Both the position numbers and the translations under genes were made by a program. A DNA stretch of 64,000 nucleotides from Bifidobacterium avesanii (lineage in GTDB: Bacteria; Actinomycetota; Actinomycetes; Actinomycetales; Bifidobacteriaceae): positions 78,237-142,236 of the forward strand of contig NZ_WBSN01000006.1 of assembly GCF_009299475.1 (NCBI RefSeq). The letters are read 5' to 3'. Positions within the stretch are counted from its first letter, which is position 1; the number at the start of each line of letters is the position of its first letter. Shown piece by piece: positions 34,750 through 47,447 of the stretch. The notes below the pieces were generated by a model that was given only the letters and a program-made list of their open reading frames with translations, had not been told where the DNA came from and did not search any database.

Positions 34750-36054
34750 ATGTCGTCATACTGCAATCCCAAGGATTTCGGCGCCAAGGGCGACGGCGAG
34801 ACGCTGGACACTGCAGCGCTGCAGGCCGCGATCGACGTGGCCGGCGAGGCGCATTGCGGCGTGGAGGTGCCGGCCGGAAACTACGTGACCGGCTCGTTGT
34901 TCCTGCGCAGCGACATGGAGTTCAAACTCGCCGAGGGCGCCACGCTCGTCGGCAGTTTGGACGACGCCGACTACCCGATCGTAGACACCCGCGTCGCCGG
35001 CGTGGAGATGCCGTGGCCCGCCGGCGTGCTCAACGCCATCGGCTGCTCCAACGTGACCATCAGCGGCCCGGGCGGCGTCGACGGCCGCGGCGAGCAGTGG
35101 TGGCGCCGCTACTGGGACATGCGCGAGCAGTACGTGAAGCGCGACCTGCGGTGGGCCGTGGACTACGACTGCCGCCGTCCGCGCAACGTGCTGGTCTACG
35201 ACTGCGAACGTGTGACCGTCGACGGCATCTCCAGCCGCCGGTCGGCGTTCTGGAACCTGCACGTGTGCTATTCACAGGACGTGACGGTGCGCAACGTGAC
35301 GGTGACGGGCAACCCCCCGCACGTGAGCCCCAGCACGGACGGCATCGACATCGACTCGTGCCGTCGCGTTCTGGTGGAGGGATGCCACGTGGACTGCAAC
35401 GACGACAACATCTGCATCAAGTCCGGCCGCGACGCGGACGGCCTGCGCGTGAACCGCCCGTGCGAGGACGTGGAGATCCGGAACTGCGCGATTCTCAGGG
35501 GCGAGGGCGTCACCATTGGCTCGGAGACGAGCGGCGGCATGCGCAACATCCGCATCCACGACGTCTCGTTCGACGGCACGAACGCCGGCTTCCGCATCAA
35601 AAGCGCCACCACGCGCGGCGGCGTGATCGAAGACGTGACGGTGGAGAACCTGCGCATGCGCAACGTGGTCAACCCCATCCAGTGGGGTCTCAACTGGAAT
35701 CCGGCGTACAGCTACTGCGCGGTGCCGCGCGACTGGGACGGCGACATCCCCGACCACTGGCTCACGCTCGCCGAATCCGTGCCGCGGAGCAAGGGCATGC
35801 CGCTCGTGCGCGGCTTGCGCGTCAGGGACGTCGACGCCGTGTGGGACGGCGGTTCGGCCGGCTACGACGCCGGCAACCGCGAAGTGCTCGACCCGTGCGC
35901 GTTCGTCGTCGAGGGACTCAAGGAGTCCCCGATCCGCGACGTGGAATTTGAGAACATCTCCATCCAGTCGCCGCGCTTCGGTTCGATCGCGAATGTGGAG
36001 CGTCTGATGATGCGGAACGTCAACGTCGAGGTCACCGGCGCGCAGACCGTGTGA
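34750..36054 (+). CDS. Glycoside hydrolase family 28, probable exo-polygalacturonase
   Basis: 434 residues, beta-helix fold, no signal peptide. N-terminal NPKDFGAKGDGETLDTAALQ is the pectinase signature. Catalytic motifs run in order: STDGIDIDSC, NDDNICIKSG (Asp pair), GEGVTIGSETSGG in place of the GHG loop, and GFRIKSATTRGG (RIK substrate clamp). The GEGVTIGSE form is common in exo-acting bacterial GH28 enzymes. It would release galacturonic acid for the UxaB branch. GGGGGAAA precedes the ATG. A LacI regulator gene follows 39 nt downstream, and a LacI-type motif lies upstream, suggesting local control. Confidence 0.9.
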   Translation: MSSYCNPKDFGAKGDGETLDTAALQAAIDVAGEAHCGVEVPAGNYVTGSLFLRSDMEFKLAEGATLVGSLDDADYPIVDTRVAGVEMPWPAGVLNAIGCSNVTISGPGGVDGRGEQWWRRYWDMREQYVKRDLRWAVDYDCRRPRNVLVYDCERVTVDGISSRRSAFWNLHVCYSQDVTVRNVTVTGNPPHVSPSTDGIDIDSCRRVLVEGCHVDCNDDNICIKSGRDADGLRVNRPCEDVEIRNCAILRGEGVTIGSETSGGMRNIRIHDVSFDGTNAGFRIKSATTRGGVIEDVTVENLRMRNVVNPIQWGLNWNPAYSYCAVPRDWDGDIPDHWLTLAESVPRSKGMPLVRGLRVRDVDAVWDGGSAGYDAGNREVLDPCAFVVEGLKESPIRDVEFENISIQSPRFGSIANVERLMMRNVNVEVTGAQTV

Positions 36055-36093
36055 CGGCCGTCATTCCCGGATCTTGGCCAGTATGTTCGTACA

Positions 36094-37116
36094 ATGAACG
36101 ATATGACCGAGGAACAGGAACATGCCGGCACGGACGCCGGCGGGAAAGTGACGATCCGCGACGTGGCGAAGCTGGCGGGCGTGTCGCCGTCCACCGTGTC
36201 GCGCGCGTTCGCCAAGCCGGACCGCGTGAGCGCGGCGACGACCAAGCGCATCTTCGAGGCGGCCGACCAACTGGGCTATCATGCGGCGCCCGTGGAGACC
36301 GTGCCGAGCCGCGGGCAGCGCGGGCTCATCGCCATCATCGTGCCGGACATCGCCAACGAATTCTTCTCCGACATCATCCGCGGCGTGGAGCGCGAGTGCG
36401 CGGCGCACGGCATGAGCCTCATCGTGTCCGAATCGCGCGAGAACGCGTCGCTGGAGCGTTCCGCGTTCGACAAGGTCGTCGCCTACGCGGACGGCGTGAT
36501 CCTCACCTCGTCGCGCATGCCGGACGCCATGATCCGCAAGTGCGCGCAGTCCCGCCCGGTCGTGGTGATCAACCGTGCCATGCGCGGCGTGCACAGCGTG
36601 CTCATCGACAACGCCCCCGGCGTGCAGCAGGCCGTCGACTACCTGCGCGCGCAGGGCGTGGACGGCGTGACCTACCTCGACGGGCCCGCCACCTCGTGGT
36701 CCGTGGGCGTGCGGTGGAACACCATCGCCGCGGCCTGCAAGGCGCAGGGCATGGAGGTGCGCCGGCTCTGGCCCGGCTCGCCCACGTTCGAGGGCGGCTT
36801 CGCGTTCGCGGACAAGTACGCGCAGCATCCCACGCAGGCGGTGATCGCGCACAACGACCTCATGGCCATCGGCTTCATGGCCGCCATGCGCCGCCGCGGC
36901 AAGGAGGCGCCGCGCGACTACCAGATCATCGGGTTCGATGACGACATCGTGGCACGCGTCAGCGAGCCGACGCTCACCTCCATCCGCGTCTCGCTGCCGA
37001 TCCTTGCCTCGCGCGCTGCCCGTCTGCTGTTCGCGCGCATCGCCGGCGAGCGTCAGGACGCCGAGGTGTTCAACATCCCCTCCGCGCTGGTCCTGCGCGG
37101 CAGCACCGCCCGCTGA
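36094..37116 (+). CDS. LacI-family transcriptional regulator
   Basis: 340 residues. The helix-turn-helix VTIRDVAKLAGVSPSTVSRAF is at about residues 19-39, with the hinge helix near 60-70, then a periplasmic-binding-protein-like ligand domain (GLIAIIVPDIANEFFSDIIRGVE and the later IIGFDDDIVARVSEPTLTSI). It probably represses genes of pectin uptake and breakdown and is released by a uronate or oligosaccharide; this is inferred from location and from the repeated operator motif upstream of five genes. No ribosome binding site precedes the ATG, and TATGTT lies seven to twelve nt before it, so the mRNA may be leaderless. An ATG at 36103 is the alternative start. Confidence 0.9.
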   Translation: MNDMTEEQEHAGTDAGGKVTIRDVAKLAGVSPSTVSRAFAKPDRVSAATTKRIFEAADQLGYHAAPVETVPSRGQRGLIAIIVPDIANEFFSDIIRGVERECAAHGMSLIVSESRENASLERSAFDKVVAYADGVILTSSRMPDAMIRKCAQSRPVVVINRAMRGVHSVLIDNAPGVQQAVDYLRAQGVDGVTYLDGPATSWSVGVRWNTIAAACKAQGMEVRRLWPGSPTFEGGFAFADKYAQHPTQAVIAHNDLMAIGFMAAMRRRGKEAPRDYQIIGFDDDIVARVSEPTLTSIRVSLPILASRAARLLFARIAGERQDAEVFNIPSALVLRGSTAR

Positions 37117-37150
37117 GCCGACGCTATGATTGACGGCAAGGGAGGCACTG

Positions 37151-37333
37151 ATGATGACGGGATTTGAATCGCGCACCGCCGATGTGGCCGAGGTCATTCA
37201 TTCCGCGCATCTGGAAGGCGGCGACGTCACCCAGGCTTTTCGGGATGACGCACGCGACTACGTTGACGGGAACATCGACGTGCGCGAATTGCTCGACCGT
37301 ACGCGTCGGCGTTACGGATTGGGCGTCGCATGA
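37151..37333 (+). CDS. Fic antitoxin (VbhA-like)
   Basis: 60 residues. It contains SAHLEGGDVTQAFRDDARDYVDGNIDV; the SxxxEG element is the inhibitory motif of class I Fic antitoxins, whose Glu blocks ATP in the toxin active site. AAGGGAGG lies five nt before the ATG. Its stop codon overlaps the start of the fic gene (ATGA), as expected for a coupled toxin-antitoxin pair. Confidence 0.85.
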   Translation: MMTGFESRTADVAEVIHSAHLEGGDVTQAFRDDARDYVDGNIDVRELLDRTRRRYGLGVA

Positions 37334-38076
37334 TCGAATTGCCCGCGGCCTTTGACCCGTACCTGATTCCCGGCACCAATGTCCTGTGCAATCTGGTCGG
37401 CGCCGCGACGAGCGAGGATCTGGAGGCGGCGGAAAACGACCTCGTGTCCGCCAGGGCCTTGGAATTGCGGGCGGATCCGCCTCGGGCCAAGGGCACGTTG
37501 GAACAGCTGCAGTGGATTCATCATCAGCTGTTTCAGGACGTCTATGACTGGGCCGGCCAAATCAGGACCGTGGACATCGCCAAAGGAACCGGGCAGGTGT
37601 TCCAGCCGTTGGAGGTCTTCGCCATGGGCGTGCGGTATTCCGAGCGTACGCTCAAGGATGACCATCTGCTGCGCGGAATGGATAGAAAAACGTTCGTGGA
37701 TCGTCTTGCCGCCAATTATGACAATTTCAATATCCTCCACCCGTTCCGTGAAGGCAATGGACGCGCCCAACGCGCATTCTGGGATCTCATTGCGCACGAC
37801 GCAGGGTGGAGACTCGATTGGAACCGAATCTCCAAGCAGGAGAATGATCGCGCGTCTCAGTCGGCGCGCGAGACGGCGGACGAATCGGCGTTGGTCGCCA
37901 TGTTTTCGAAAATTGTGTGTACGCCGGAGGAGTATGCGGTGACGGCGCCGATGCGGATTGCCACGCATCTTCACGATGCCGGGTATGTGTCTCCCGCGAA
38001 TGTCTACCGTCGGCTCAGTCCAGCGCAGGTGAAGCGGGAACTCGAACGCGATATTTACCGGCGTATGGGCGATTGA
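37330..38076 (+). CDS. fic: Fic-domain adenylyltransferase toxin
   Basis: 248-residue Fic protein. The catalytic loop is complete, HPFREGNGRAQRAFW (HPFxxGNGR), near residue 138, and the flap region DWAGQIRTVDIAKG precedes it. Fic enzymes transfer AMP from ATP to target proteins, in VbhT/FicT systems to DNA gyrase and topoisomerase IV. The antitoxin is immediately upstream with a four-base overlap. The C-terminal 75 residues resemble the helical tail of VbhT-type proteins. Base composition is lower in GC than the neighbours, consistent with horizontal gain. Confidence 0.93.
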   Translation: MIELPAAFDPYLIPGTNVLCNLVGAATSEDLEAAENDLVSARALELRADPPRAKGTLEQLQWIHHQLFQDVYDWAGQIRTVDIAKGTGQVFQPLEVFAMGVRYSERTLKDDHLLRGMDRKTFVDRLAANYDNFNILHPFREGNGRAQRAFWDLIAHDAGWRLDWNRISKQENDRASQSARETADESALVAMFSKIVCTPEEYAVTAPMRIATHLHDAGYVSPANVYRRLSPAQVKRELERDIYRRMGD

Positions 38077-38302
38077 CGGTTTTGGGGAAAGCTGGTGATG
38101 GCGGATTGACGGGCGCCTCGTCCACATCACGTGCGCGTGGCGGTGCACAACCTTCATCGCGGCAACCCGTATTCCACCGTCGGCGTGGACAAACGCCAAT
38201 CCACTTCCTCCCGCGGTGCATAACCGCGCGGGTGTACGCTGAAGGCGGTGCGCAAGCGGGCCGCGACGCATCGGCCGGGCCCGGGGATGGGGGATAAGTC
38301 GC

Positions 38303-38569
38303 ATGAGGCACGCAAGGCTGTGGAAAAAGGTCAGCGCGTGGATGTTCGTCGTGGCGGCCGTGGCGGGCGTGGTACTGCTCGCCGGCATGCCGTTCATGTG
38401 GTGGTGGTTCTCCCGCGGCGAGCTCATGGGCATCTATCTGGGCTACGCGGTCTACTGTGCGATCGCCTATTATGTGTATGCGACGGCCAAGGTGGCCGCG
38501 GGCGACGCGGCGATCGAATCAAGCCACCGGTACGGCGACAGCCGCGGCATCTGGGACTACAAGCGGTAG
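38303..38569 (+). CDS. Small two-helix membrane protein A
   Basis: 88 residues with membrane segments at about 11-32 and 42-62, then a hydrophilic tail ending DSRGIWDYKR. No family recognised. GGGGGAT precedes the ATG. The next gene (38656) has the same plan (short basic N-terminus with WKK or WRK, helix, short loop with W/F, helix, YLNARR- or YATAK-type exit), so the two are probably distant paralogues. The 226 nt between the fic gene and this one hold nothing recognisable. Confidence 0.7.
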   Translation: MRHARLWKKVSAWMFVVAAVAGVVLLAGMPFMWWWFSRGELMGIYLGYAVYCAIAYYVYATAKVAAGDAAIESSHRYGDSRGIWDYKR

Positions 38570-38655
38570 CGCGGCGAGACGGCACGGCTCCAGCGGCCCC
38601 AACGTAACACGGCACGGCGCGGCCAACGCATCCCGATACGGAAAGGACACGGTAC

Positions 38656-38904
38656 ATGCACGATCACGTCTGGTGGCGGAAAATCAGCAACCGTCTGCTC
38701 ATCGCGGCGGGCGTATGGGGCGTGCTCATGATCACCATGGGCGTGTTCCTGCTGCGGTTCGCGTGGCTGCGGCCGGCGCTCGTCGTGCTGTTCGCGCTTT
38801 ACGTGGTGTTCTTCTTCGTCTCCTACGGCGTGTATCTCAACGCCCGCCGGCTTGAGCGCAGGGCCATGCGCAGGCCGGACTTCGGCCCCGAATTCGAGCG
38901 GTGA
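38656..38904 (+). CDS. Small two-helix membrane protein B
   Basis: 82 residues, helices at about 14-35 and 40-61, basic C-terminal tail. GAAAGGA precedes the ATG. It lies 86 nt after the similar small protein at 38303 and just upstream of lemA. Unknown function; envelope protein by topology. Confidence 0.7.
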   Translation: MHDHVWWRKISNRLLIAAGVWGVLMITMGVFLLRFAWLRPALVVLFALYVVFFFVSYGVYLNARRLERRAMRRPDFGPEFER

Positions 38905-39014
38905 ATTCGAGCGTCCGTTCCGCGCGCCTCAAAGACCGCATCCGCCGTGCGTGTCACAATGGAGCCTAACGCGTCCGCGGACGGATGCCGGGCAAGCCAA
39001 GCAAAGGAGCGGAT

Positions 39015-39581
39015 ATGGGTTGGATCATCCTGATCGTCGTCGTGGTGCTGATCGTGGCGCTGGTGCTGTGGGGCATCGGCGCGTACAACGGTCTGGTGGC
39101 GCTGCGCAACCGCGTGAAGAACGGATGGGCGCAGATCGATGTGCAGCTGAAGCAGCGCGCCGACCTGATCCCCAACCTCGTGGAGACCGTCAAGGGGTAC
39201 GCCGGCCACGAGTCGCAGGTGCTCACGCAGGTGACGGCCGCCCGCGCCGGCGTGGTGGCGGCCGCGCAAAGCGGCGACGTGGCCCGGCGCATGCAGTCGG
39301 AGAATGAGCTGAGCCGCGCGCTGTTCAACCTGCAGGCCACCGCGGAGGCCTACCCGCAGCTGCAGGCGAACCAGAACTTCATGGACCTGCAGGGCCAGCT
39401 CAAGGAGCTCGAGTCGAAGATCGCCTACGCGCGCCAGTTCTACAACGACGTGGTGCTCAAGTACAACACCCGGATCGAGACCGTCCCCACGAACATCGTC
39501 GCCGGCATGGGCCACTTCGAGCAGGCGCAGTACTTCCAAGTGGACGAGGCGGCCCGCGAGGCGCCGCAGGTGAAGTTCTGA
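39015..39581 (+). CDS. lemA: LemA family protein
   Basis: 188 residues: one N-terminal membrane helix (about 2-22) followed by the LemA coiled-coil domain with YNGLVALRNRVKNGWAQIDVQLKQRADLIPNLVETVKGY and the late ARQFYNDVVLKYNTRIETVPTNIVA, both diagnostic. LemA proteins are extracytoplasmic-facing helical bundles of uncertain function, often paired with a DUF2207 protein as here (23 nt downstream). AAAGGAG lies before the ATG at 39015, preferred over the in-frame upstream codon at 38985. Confidence 0.95.
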   Translation: MGWIILIVVVVLIVALVLWGIGAYNGLVALRNRVKNGWAQIDVQLKQRADLIPNLVETVKGYAGHESQVLTQVTAARAGVVAAAQSGDVARRMQSENELSRALFNLQATAEAYPQLQANQNFMDLQGQLKELESKIAYARQFYNDVVLKYNTRIETVPTNIVAGMGHFEQAQYFQVDEAAREAPQVKF

Positions 39582-39603
39582 CCGTCCGGCCACGGGGTTG
39601 CAC

Positions 39604-41856
39604 ATGGACGGCAAACGGGCCATCTCCAGCGCCATCCGCGCGGCGCTGTTCACGGTGCTGATCCTCTCGATCGCGCTGGTCTCCGCATGGGGCGCCCGCG
39701 GCGGGTCGTCGAGCGCGGACATGACCTACCGCTCGCTCGACTACGACGTGACGGTGCAGCCGGACGGCCGCTTCGTTGTCACGCAGCACATCGACATGCG
39801 CCTCAACAAGCGCACGGACGCCGACGACAACGTGCGACCGTGGAAGCAGCTCTACCAGCAGTACCGCCTCGGCGCGAACCTCGCGGCCATCACGGACGTG
39901 AGCGTCACCAACGCCGCCACCGGCGAAACGTACACGCAAACCGACCCGGCCAGCCCGAGCGGCGTTGGCGATAACACGTGGAACAGCGACTACGCGAGGC
40001 ACTGGTACATCGCCGACGTGACCGGCGGGGACGACGACCCGCAGCCCTACGAGCCCGACACGTCCGGCACCTCGGCGCGGACCGTGGAGATCGGCTGGAA
40101 CATCCCCGTCACCAAGCAGGCGAACAGCCTCAAATTCGACGTGACCATGACCTTCACGGGCGCGGTCACCCGCCACAGCGACATCGCCTCGTTCCAATGG
40201 GAGCCCATGGGACCGGCCAATCAGGCGCCCGTCGGCAAGGTCACCGGCACCGTGCGCTTCCCGGACGGCGTGAACGCCGGCAACTCCTGGGGCTGGCTGC
40301 ACTACTCCGGCACGTCGGAAACCAAGCGCGGGGCGAACGGCGAGCTCGTCTTCACCGCGTACGACGTGCGCCGGGGTAACCACCTCGACGTGGTGGGCGC
40401 GTTCGACGCCGGCTTCGCCCAGTCCGATTCGGCGTTCATGCGCTACGCGAACGGCTCGTACCTGTCCGCCCTGCAGGCCGACGAAGCCAGTCAGGAAACC
40501 CTGTGGCGCAGCCAGCAGCGCGTCCGCGCGCGCATCGAACTGGCCATGTGGGCGGTCCCCACGCTGATCGGCGCCGTGCTGTGCGTGGTGGCCATGGCGG
40601 GCGCCCTGCGCAGCTGGAAGCGCTCGCGGTACCACGGCGACGTGGGGTATTGGCGCGAACCGCCGGACATGAGCCCCGCCAGCGCGGCGACCATGGCCAA
40701 GCTCATGGACCTCAAGGGCGACGCGAAGGGCGGCGACCGGCGCATGAGCGCCACGGTCCTCTCGCTCGCCTCCAAGAAGGCGCTCGCCATTTACCCCGGA
40801 CCGTCGAGCCTGTACCGCGGCATCGACATGAGCCGGGCGAACGCCGTGAAGCTGTCCGGCCTGATCGGCGATGACGGCGCCCGCGCGGCCTCCGTGAGGG
40901 AGACCAACACGATCGTCATTCTGCCCGCCGCGCTGGAACCGGGCGCCGAACAGTCCCTGCGGCTGAGCCCGAGCGAGCTTGCGGCGCTGGAACTGCTCAA
41001 GGCGATCTCGCGGCGCATCGGCTCCCCGGTGTTCGACATGCGGCAGATGAAGCTCGCCTGCGAGGACTGGAAGGACGGCTACGTGCGCGTGGGGGCCTTC
41101 GACTCCGCGTGCGACGGCGAGTACGCGATGCTTGGCGCCACGCGTTCCGGCGGCGGCGCGGCCGCGACCGCCGCCGTGTTCGGCATGGTGATGGCGGTGC
41201 TGTCCGCGATCGTGTTCGTGGGGATCTCCGGCAATCTGGCGCTGTTCGCCGTGGTCAGCGTGCCGATGATGTTCGTCTCCCTGTTCGCGTTTTACTACCG
41301 CGGCCGCATAACCATCACTGACGCGGGGCAGCGGTACGCCGGGCAGGTGCTGGGCCTGTACCGCTACCTCACCGACTTCAGCGACTTCACCGACCGCGGC
41401 ACCGCCGATCTGGTGCTGTGGGACCGCTATCTGGTGTACGCCACGGCGTTCGGCATCGCAGACCGCGCGCTCGTCGAACTCGCCAAGGCGTACCCCGAGG
41501 TCATGGATCCGGACTGGCTGGACGACAACGCGTCCGGGTCGCTGCTGTACTGGAACTACCGTTCGCGCGCATGGCGCGGCGCATCCTACGGCTCGGCGGC
41601 GGGATCGGCTGCGGGCTCCGGCGGCATGGCCGGCCCGCTCGAGGGGCCGTCCGCGTTCTCCGGCGACTTCGGCAGCATCGGCACGCAGCTCGACGCCGGC
41701 TTCGCGGACATCGGCTCCACCATCCAGGCCGCCGCGCCCTCGTCCTCGTCGTCGGGTGGCTCGGGCGGATTCGGCGGCTCCGGGGGATCGTTCTCCGGCG
41801 GCGGGTTCGGCGGCTCGTCGGGCGGCTCCGGCGGCGGCTCCTTCGGCGGCCGGTGA
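39604..41856 (+). CDS. DUF2207 domain membrane protein
   Basis: 750 residues. N-terminal signal/anchor (about 10-30), an extracytoplasmic DUF2207 region (YRSLDYDVTVQPDGRFVVTQHIDMRL onward), a membrane segment near 310-330, a cytoplasmic part, two more helices near 520-565, and a Gly/Ser-rich tail ending SGGSGGGSFGGR. DUF2207 proteins commonly accompany LemA. Role unknown. The ATG at 39604 is two codons after a TTG and has GGGG upstream. Confidence 0.88.
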   Translation: MDGKRAISSAIRAALFTVLILSIALVSAWGARGGSSSADMTYRSLDYDVTVQPDGRFVVTQHIDMRLNKRTDADDNVRPWKQLYQQYRLGANLAAITDVSVTNAATGETYTQTDPASPSGVGDNTWNSDYARHWYIADVTGGDDDPQPYEPDTSGTSARTVEIGWNIPVTKQANSLKFDVTMTFTGAVTRHSDIASFQWEPMGPANQAPVGKVTGTVRFPDGVNAGNSWGWLHYSGTSETKRGANGELVFTAYDVRRGNHLDVVGAFDAGFAQSDSAFMRYANGSYLSALQADEASQETLWRSQQRVRARIELAMWAVPTLIGAVLCVVAMAGALRSWKRSRYHGDVGYWREPPDMSPASAATMAKLMDLKGDAKGGDRRMSATVLSLASKKALAIYPGPSSLYRGIDMSRANAVKLSGLIGDDGARAASVRETNTIVILPAALEPGAEQSLRLSPSELAALELLKAISRRIGSPVFDMRQMKLACEDWKDGYVRVGAFDSACDGEYAMLGATRSGGGAAATAAVFGMVMAVLSAIVFVGISGNLALFAVVSVPMMFVSLFAFYYRGRITITDAGQRYAGQVLGLYRYLTDFSDFTDRGTADLVLWDRYLVYATAFGIADRALVELAKAYPEVMDPDWLDDNASGSLLYWNYRSRAWRGASYGSAAGSAAGSGGMAGPLEGPSAFSGDFGSIGTQLDAGFADIGSTIQAAAPSSSSSGGSGGFGGSGGSFSGGGFGGSSGGSGGGSFGGR

Positions 41857-41867
41857 CGCAAACAAAA

Positions 41868-41921
41868 GCCCCGTTCGGTCCAATCTGCACACTCTCGGAG
41901 GCAGATTGGACCGAACGGGGC
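41868..41921. terminator. Convergent terminator hairpin, GGTCCAAyCTGC family, copy 1
   Basis: A 21-bp perfect stem (41868-41888 and 41901-41921; arms begin GCCCCGTTCGGTCCAATC), loop of 12. AACAAAA precedes it and CGAAAAT follows, so it can serve both converging genes. The same CGGTCCAA arms recur at 41957, 60504 and 60587. Confidence 0.85.
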
Positions 41922-41956
41922 GAAAATCACGTCTCGGACCGGCCGATTATGCGGCA

Positions 41957-41998
41957 ATCGGTCCAACCTGCGCGCAAGGGGGCACAGATTGGACCGAT
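41957..41998. repeat. Hairpin repeat, GGTCCAAyCTGC family, copy 2
   Basis: ATCGGTCCAA (41957-41966) pairs with TTGGACCGAT (41989-41998), ending four nt before the nrdF stop codon. Confidence 0.8.
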
Positions 41999-42002
41999 CG
42001 CG

Positions 42003-46052
<4,050 letters not shown>

Positions 46053-46056
<4 letters not shown>

Positions 46057-46319
46057 GCGGCGACGGAGGCGGTCGCGGCGGGCTGGGCGGCGGCCTGCTT
46101 GGCCAGCGCGCGCAGCAGGTCGGGGCGGTAACCGGTCCACGACGCGTCGGGCGTGATCACCACGGGCGCCTGACGGAAGCCGGCGGCCTGCAGCTGCGCG
46201 AGGGTCTCCGGGTTCTGCTCGAGGTCGACGGTCTCGAACGGGAGGCCGAGCTTGTTGAGCTGGCGCTTGGTGGCGTCGCACTGCGGGCAGTGAGGCTTGG
46301 TGAACACGGTGATGGTCAT
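46053..46319 (-). CDS. nrdH: Glutaredoxin-like NrdH redoxin
   Basis: 88 residues. Active site CPQC (Cys11, Cys14) in [18 protein letters not shown], with WTGYRPDLL at the C-terminus typical of NrdH. It donates electrons to NrdE. GAAGGGAG lies before the ATG. First gene of the nrd operon, with promoter and possible NrdR boxes upstream. Confidence 0.96.
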
Positions 46320-46346
46320 AACGCTCCCTTCGCTGAAGTCTGGATA

Positions 46347-46393
46347 TAGATTACATGCGTGTGATTTGCCGTCAAGAACACTAACTGTCGTGT
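46347..46393 (-). promoter_or_regulatory. nrd operon promoter with candidate NrdR boxes
   Basis: On the minus strand, -35 TTGACG (46375-46370) and -10 TAATCT (46353-46348) have a 16-nt spacer. ACACTAACTGTCGTGT (46378-46393) fits the ACAC-N8-GTGT NrdR box; a weaker one at 46347-46362 ends GTGT and is 31 bp away, the usual pairing distance. Confidence 0.5.
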
Positions 46394-46574
46394 CGCGTTT
46401 CATGAACCGGCACTAGATGTAGTGATTCCTTGCGATCATGCGGATTGCGGGGCGTGAATGCGCCCGCAGTGTGGCGCTGGTCACATTGGCGGCCCGGCGC
46501 GTCGCGGTCCGGTCATGCTCATGCGCGAAGATGGACGCGGAATCAGGCAGGGCAAACGCACGAAGGAGACGCAT

Positions 46575-47441
46575 ATGACGCTGTACCGCAACATCGGGCC
46601 TTTCCGCACCACCGCCGTCGGGCTCGGCGAGATGGGGCTGACCATCGAGGGCTACCCGAGCCACGAGACGGCGCTTGAAACCATCCACGCCGGACTTGAC
46701 GCCGGATGCCGCATGATCGACACCGCATGGGCCTACTACGCCCCCGGCGAGGAGGAGCAGACCGGCGAGAAGCTCACCCGAGAGGCGCTGGAGAGCTGGC
46801 ACGGCCCGCGCGACGAGGTGCTCGTGGCCACTAAGGTGGGGCTGCGCCGCGACTTCGACGAGGCCGGCAAGCCGATCTGGCCGCGCGACGGCAAGCCCGA
46901 GCACCTCATCGCATACGGCAAGCAGTCCGCCCTCGCGCTCGGCGTGGACGCGATCGACCTGCTGTACATGCACCGCCACGACCCGGAGGTGCCCTACGGC
47001 GAATCCATCGAGGCGATCCGCGAACTGCTCGATCAGGGCGTGGCCCGCTACGCCGGCGTCTCCAACGTGACGATCGAGCAGCTGGACATCGCCCGCGGCA
47101 TTCTGGGCGACCGTCTGATCGCCGTGCAGAACCAGTTCTCGCCGGTCCACACGGAGACCCGCGACGTGCTCGACTATTGCGCCAAGCTGGGCCTCGCGTT
47201 CGTGTGCTGGAGCCCGCTCGGCGGTTTCCGCCACCCGTACGACGAGCACCTGTTCGACCCGTTCCGCGAGGTGGCGGCGGCGCGCGGCGTGAGTCACCAG
47301 CAGGTCACCCTCGCCTGGGAGCTCGCGCAGGGCGACCACATGTTCGTGATCCCCGGCTGCCATCGCCCCGCCACCTTCCTCGACTCGTTCAAGGCCGGCG
47401 ACCTCGCGCTCACGCCCGACGAGCTCGCCAAGCTCGGCTGA
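46575..47441 (+). CDS. Aldo/keto reductase
   Basis: 288 residues, TIM barrel. The AKR tetrad is visible: Asp and Tyr in MIDTAWAYYAPG, Lys in LVATKVGL and His in YMHRHDP. The NADPH-binding SPLGG is in its usual place, and a late IPGCHRP stretch replaces the common IPGxxxxxR. General NADPH-dependent carbonyl reductase; substrate unknown. AAGGAG precedes the ATG. It is divergent from nrdH. Confidence 0.93.
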   Translation: MTLYRNIGPFRTTAVGLGEMGLTIEGYPSHETALETIHAGLDAGCRMIDTAWAYYAPGEEEQTGEKLTREALESWHGPRDEVLVATKVGLRRDFDEAGKPIWPRDGKPEHLIAYGKQSALALGVDAIDLLYMHRHDPEVPYGESIEAIRELLDQGVARYAGVSNVTIEQLDIARGILGDRLIAVQNQFSPVHTETRDVLDYCAKLGLAFVCWSPLGGFRHPYDEHLFDPFREVAAARGVSHQQVTLAWELAQGDHMFVIPGCHRPATFLDSFKAGDLALTPDELAKLG

Positions 47442-47447
47442 GGCCGG

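Noticed and set aside
37917..38297. 126-codon frame overlapping the end of fic
   Set aside because: Overlaps the real gene in another frame, without a ribosome binding site or domain.
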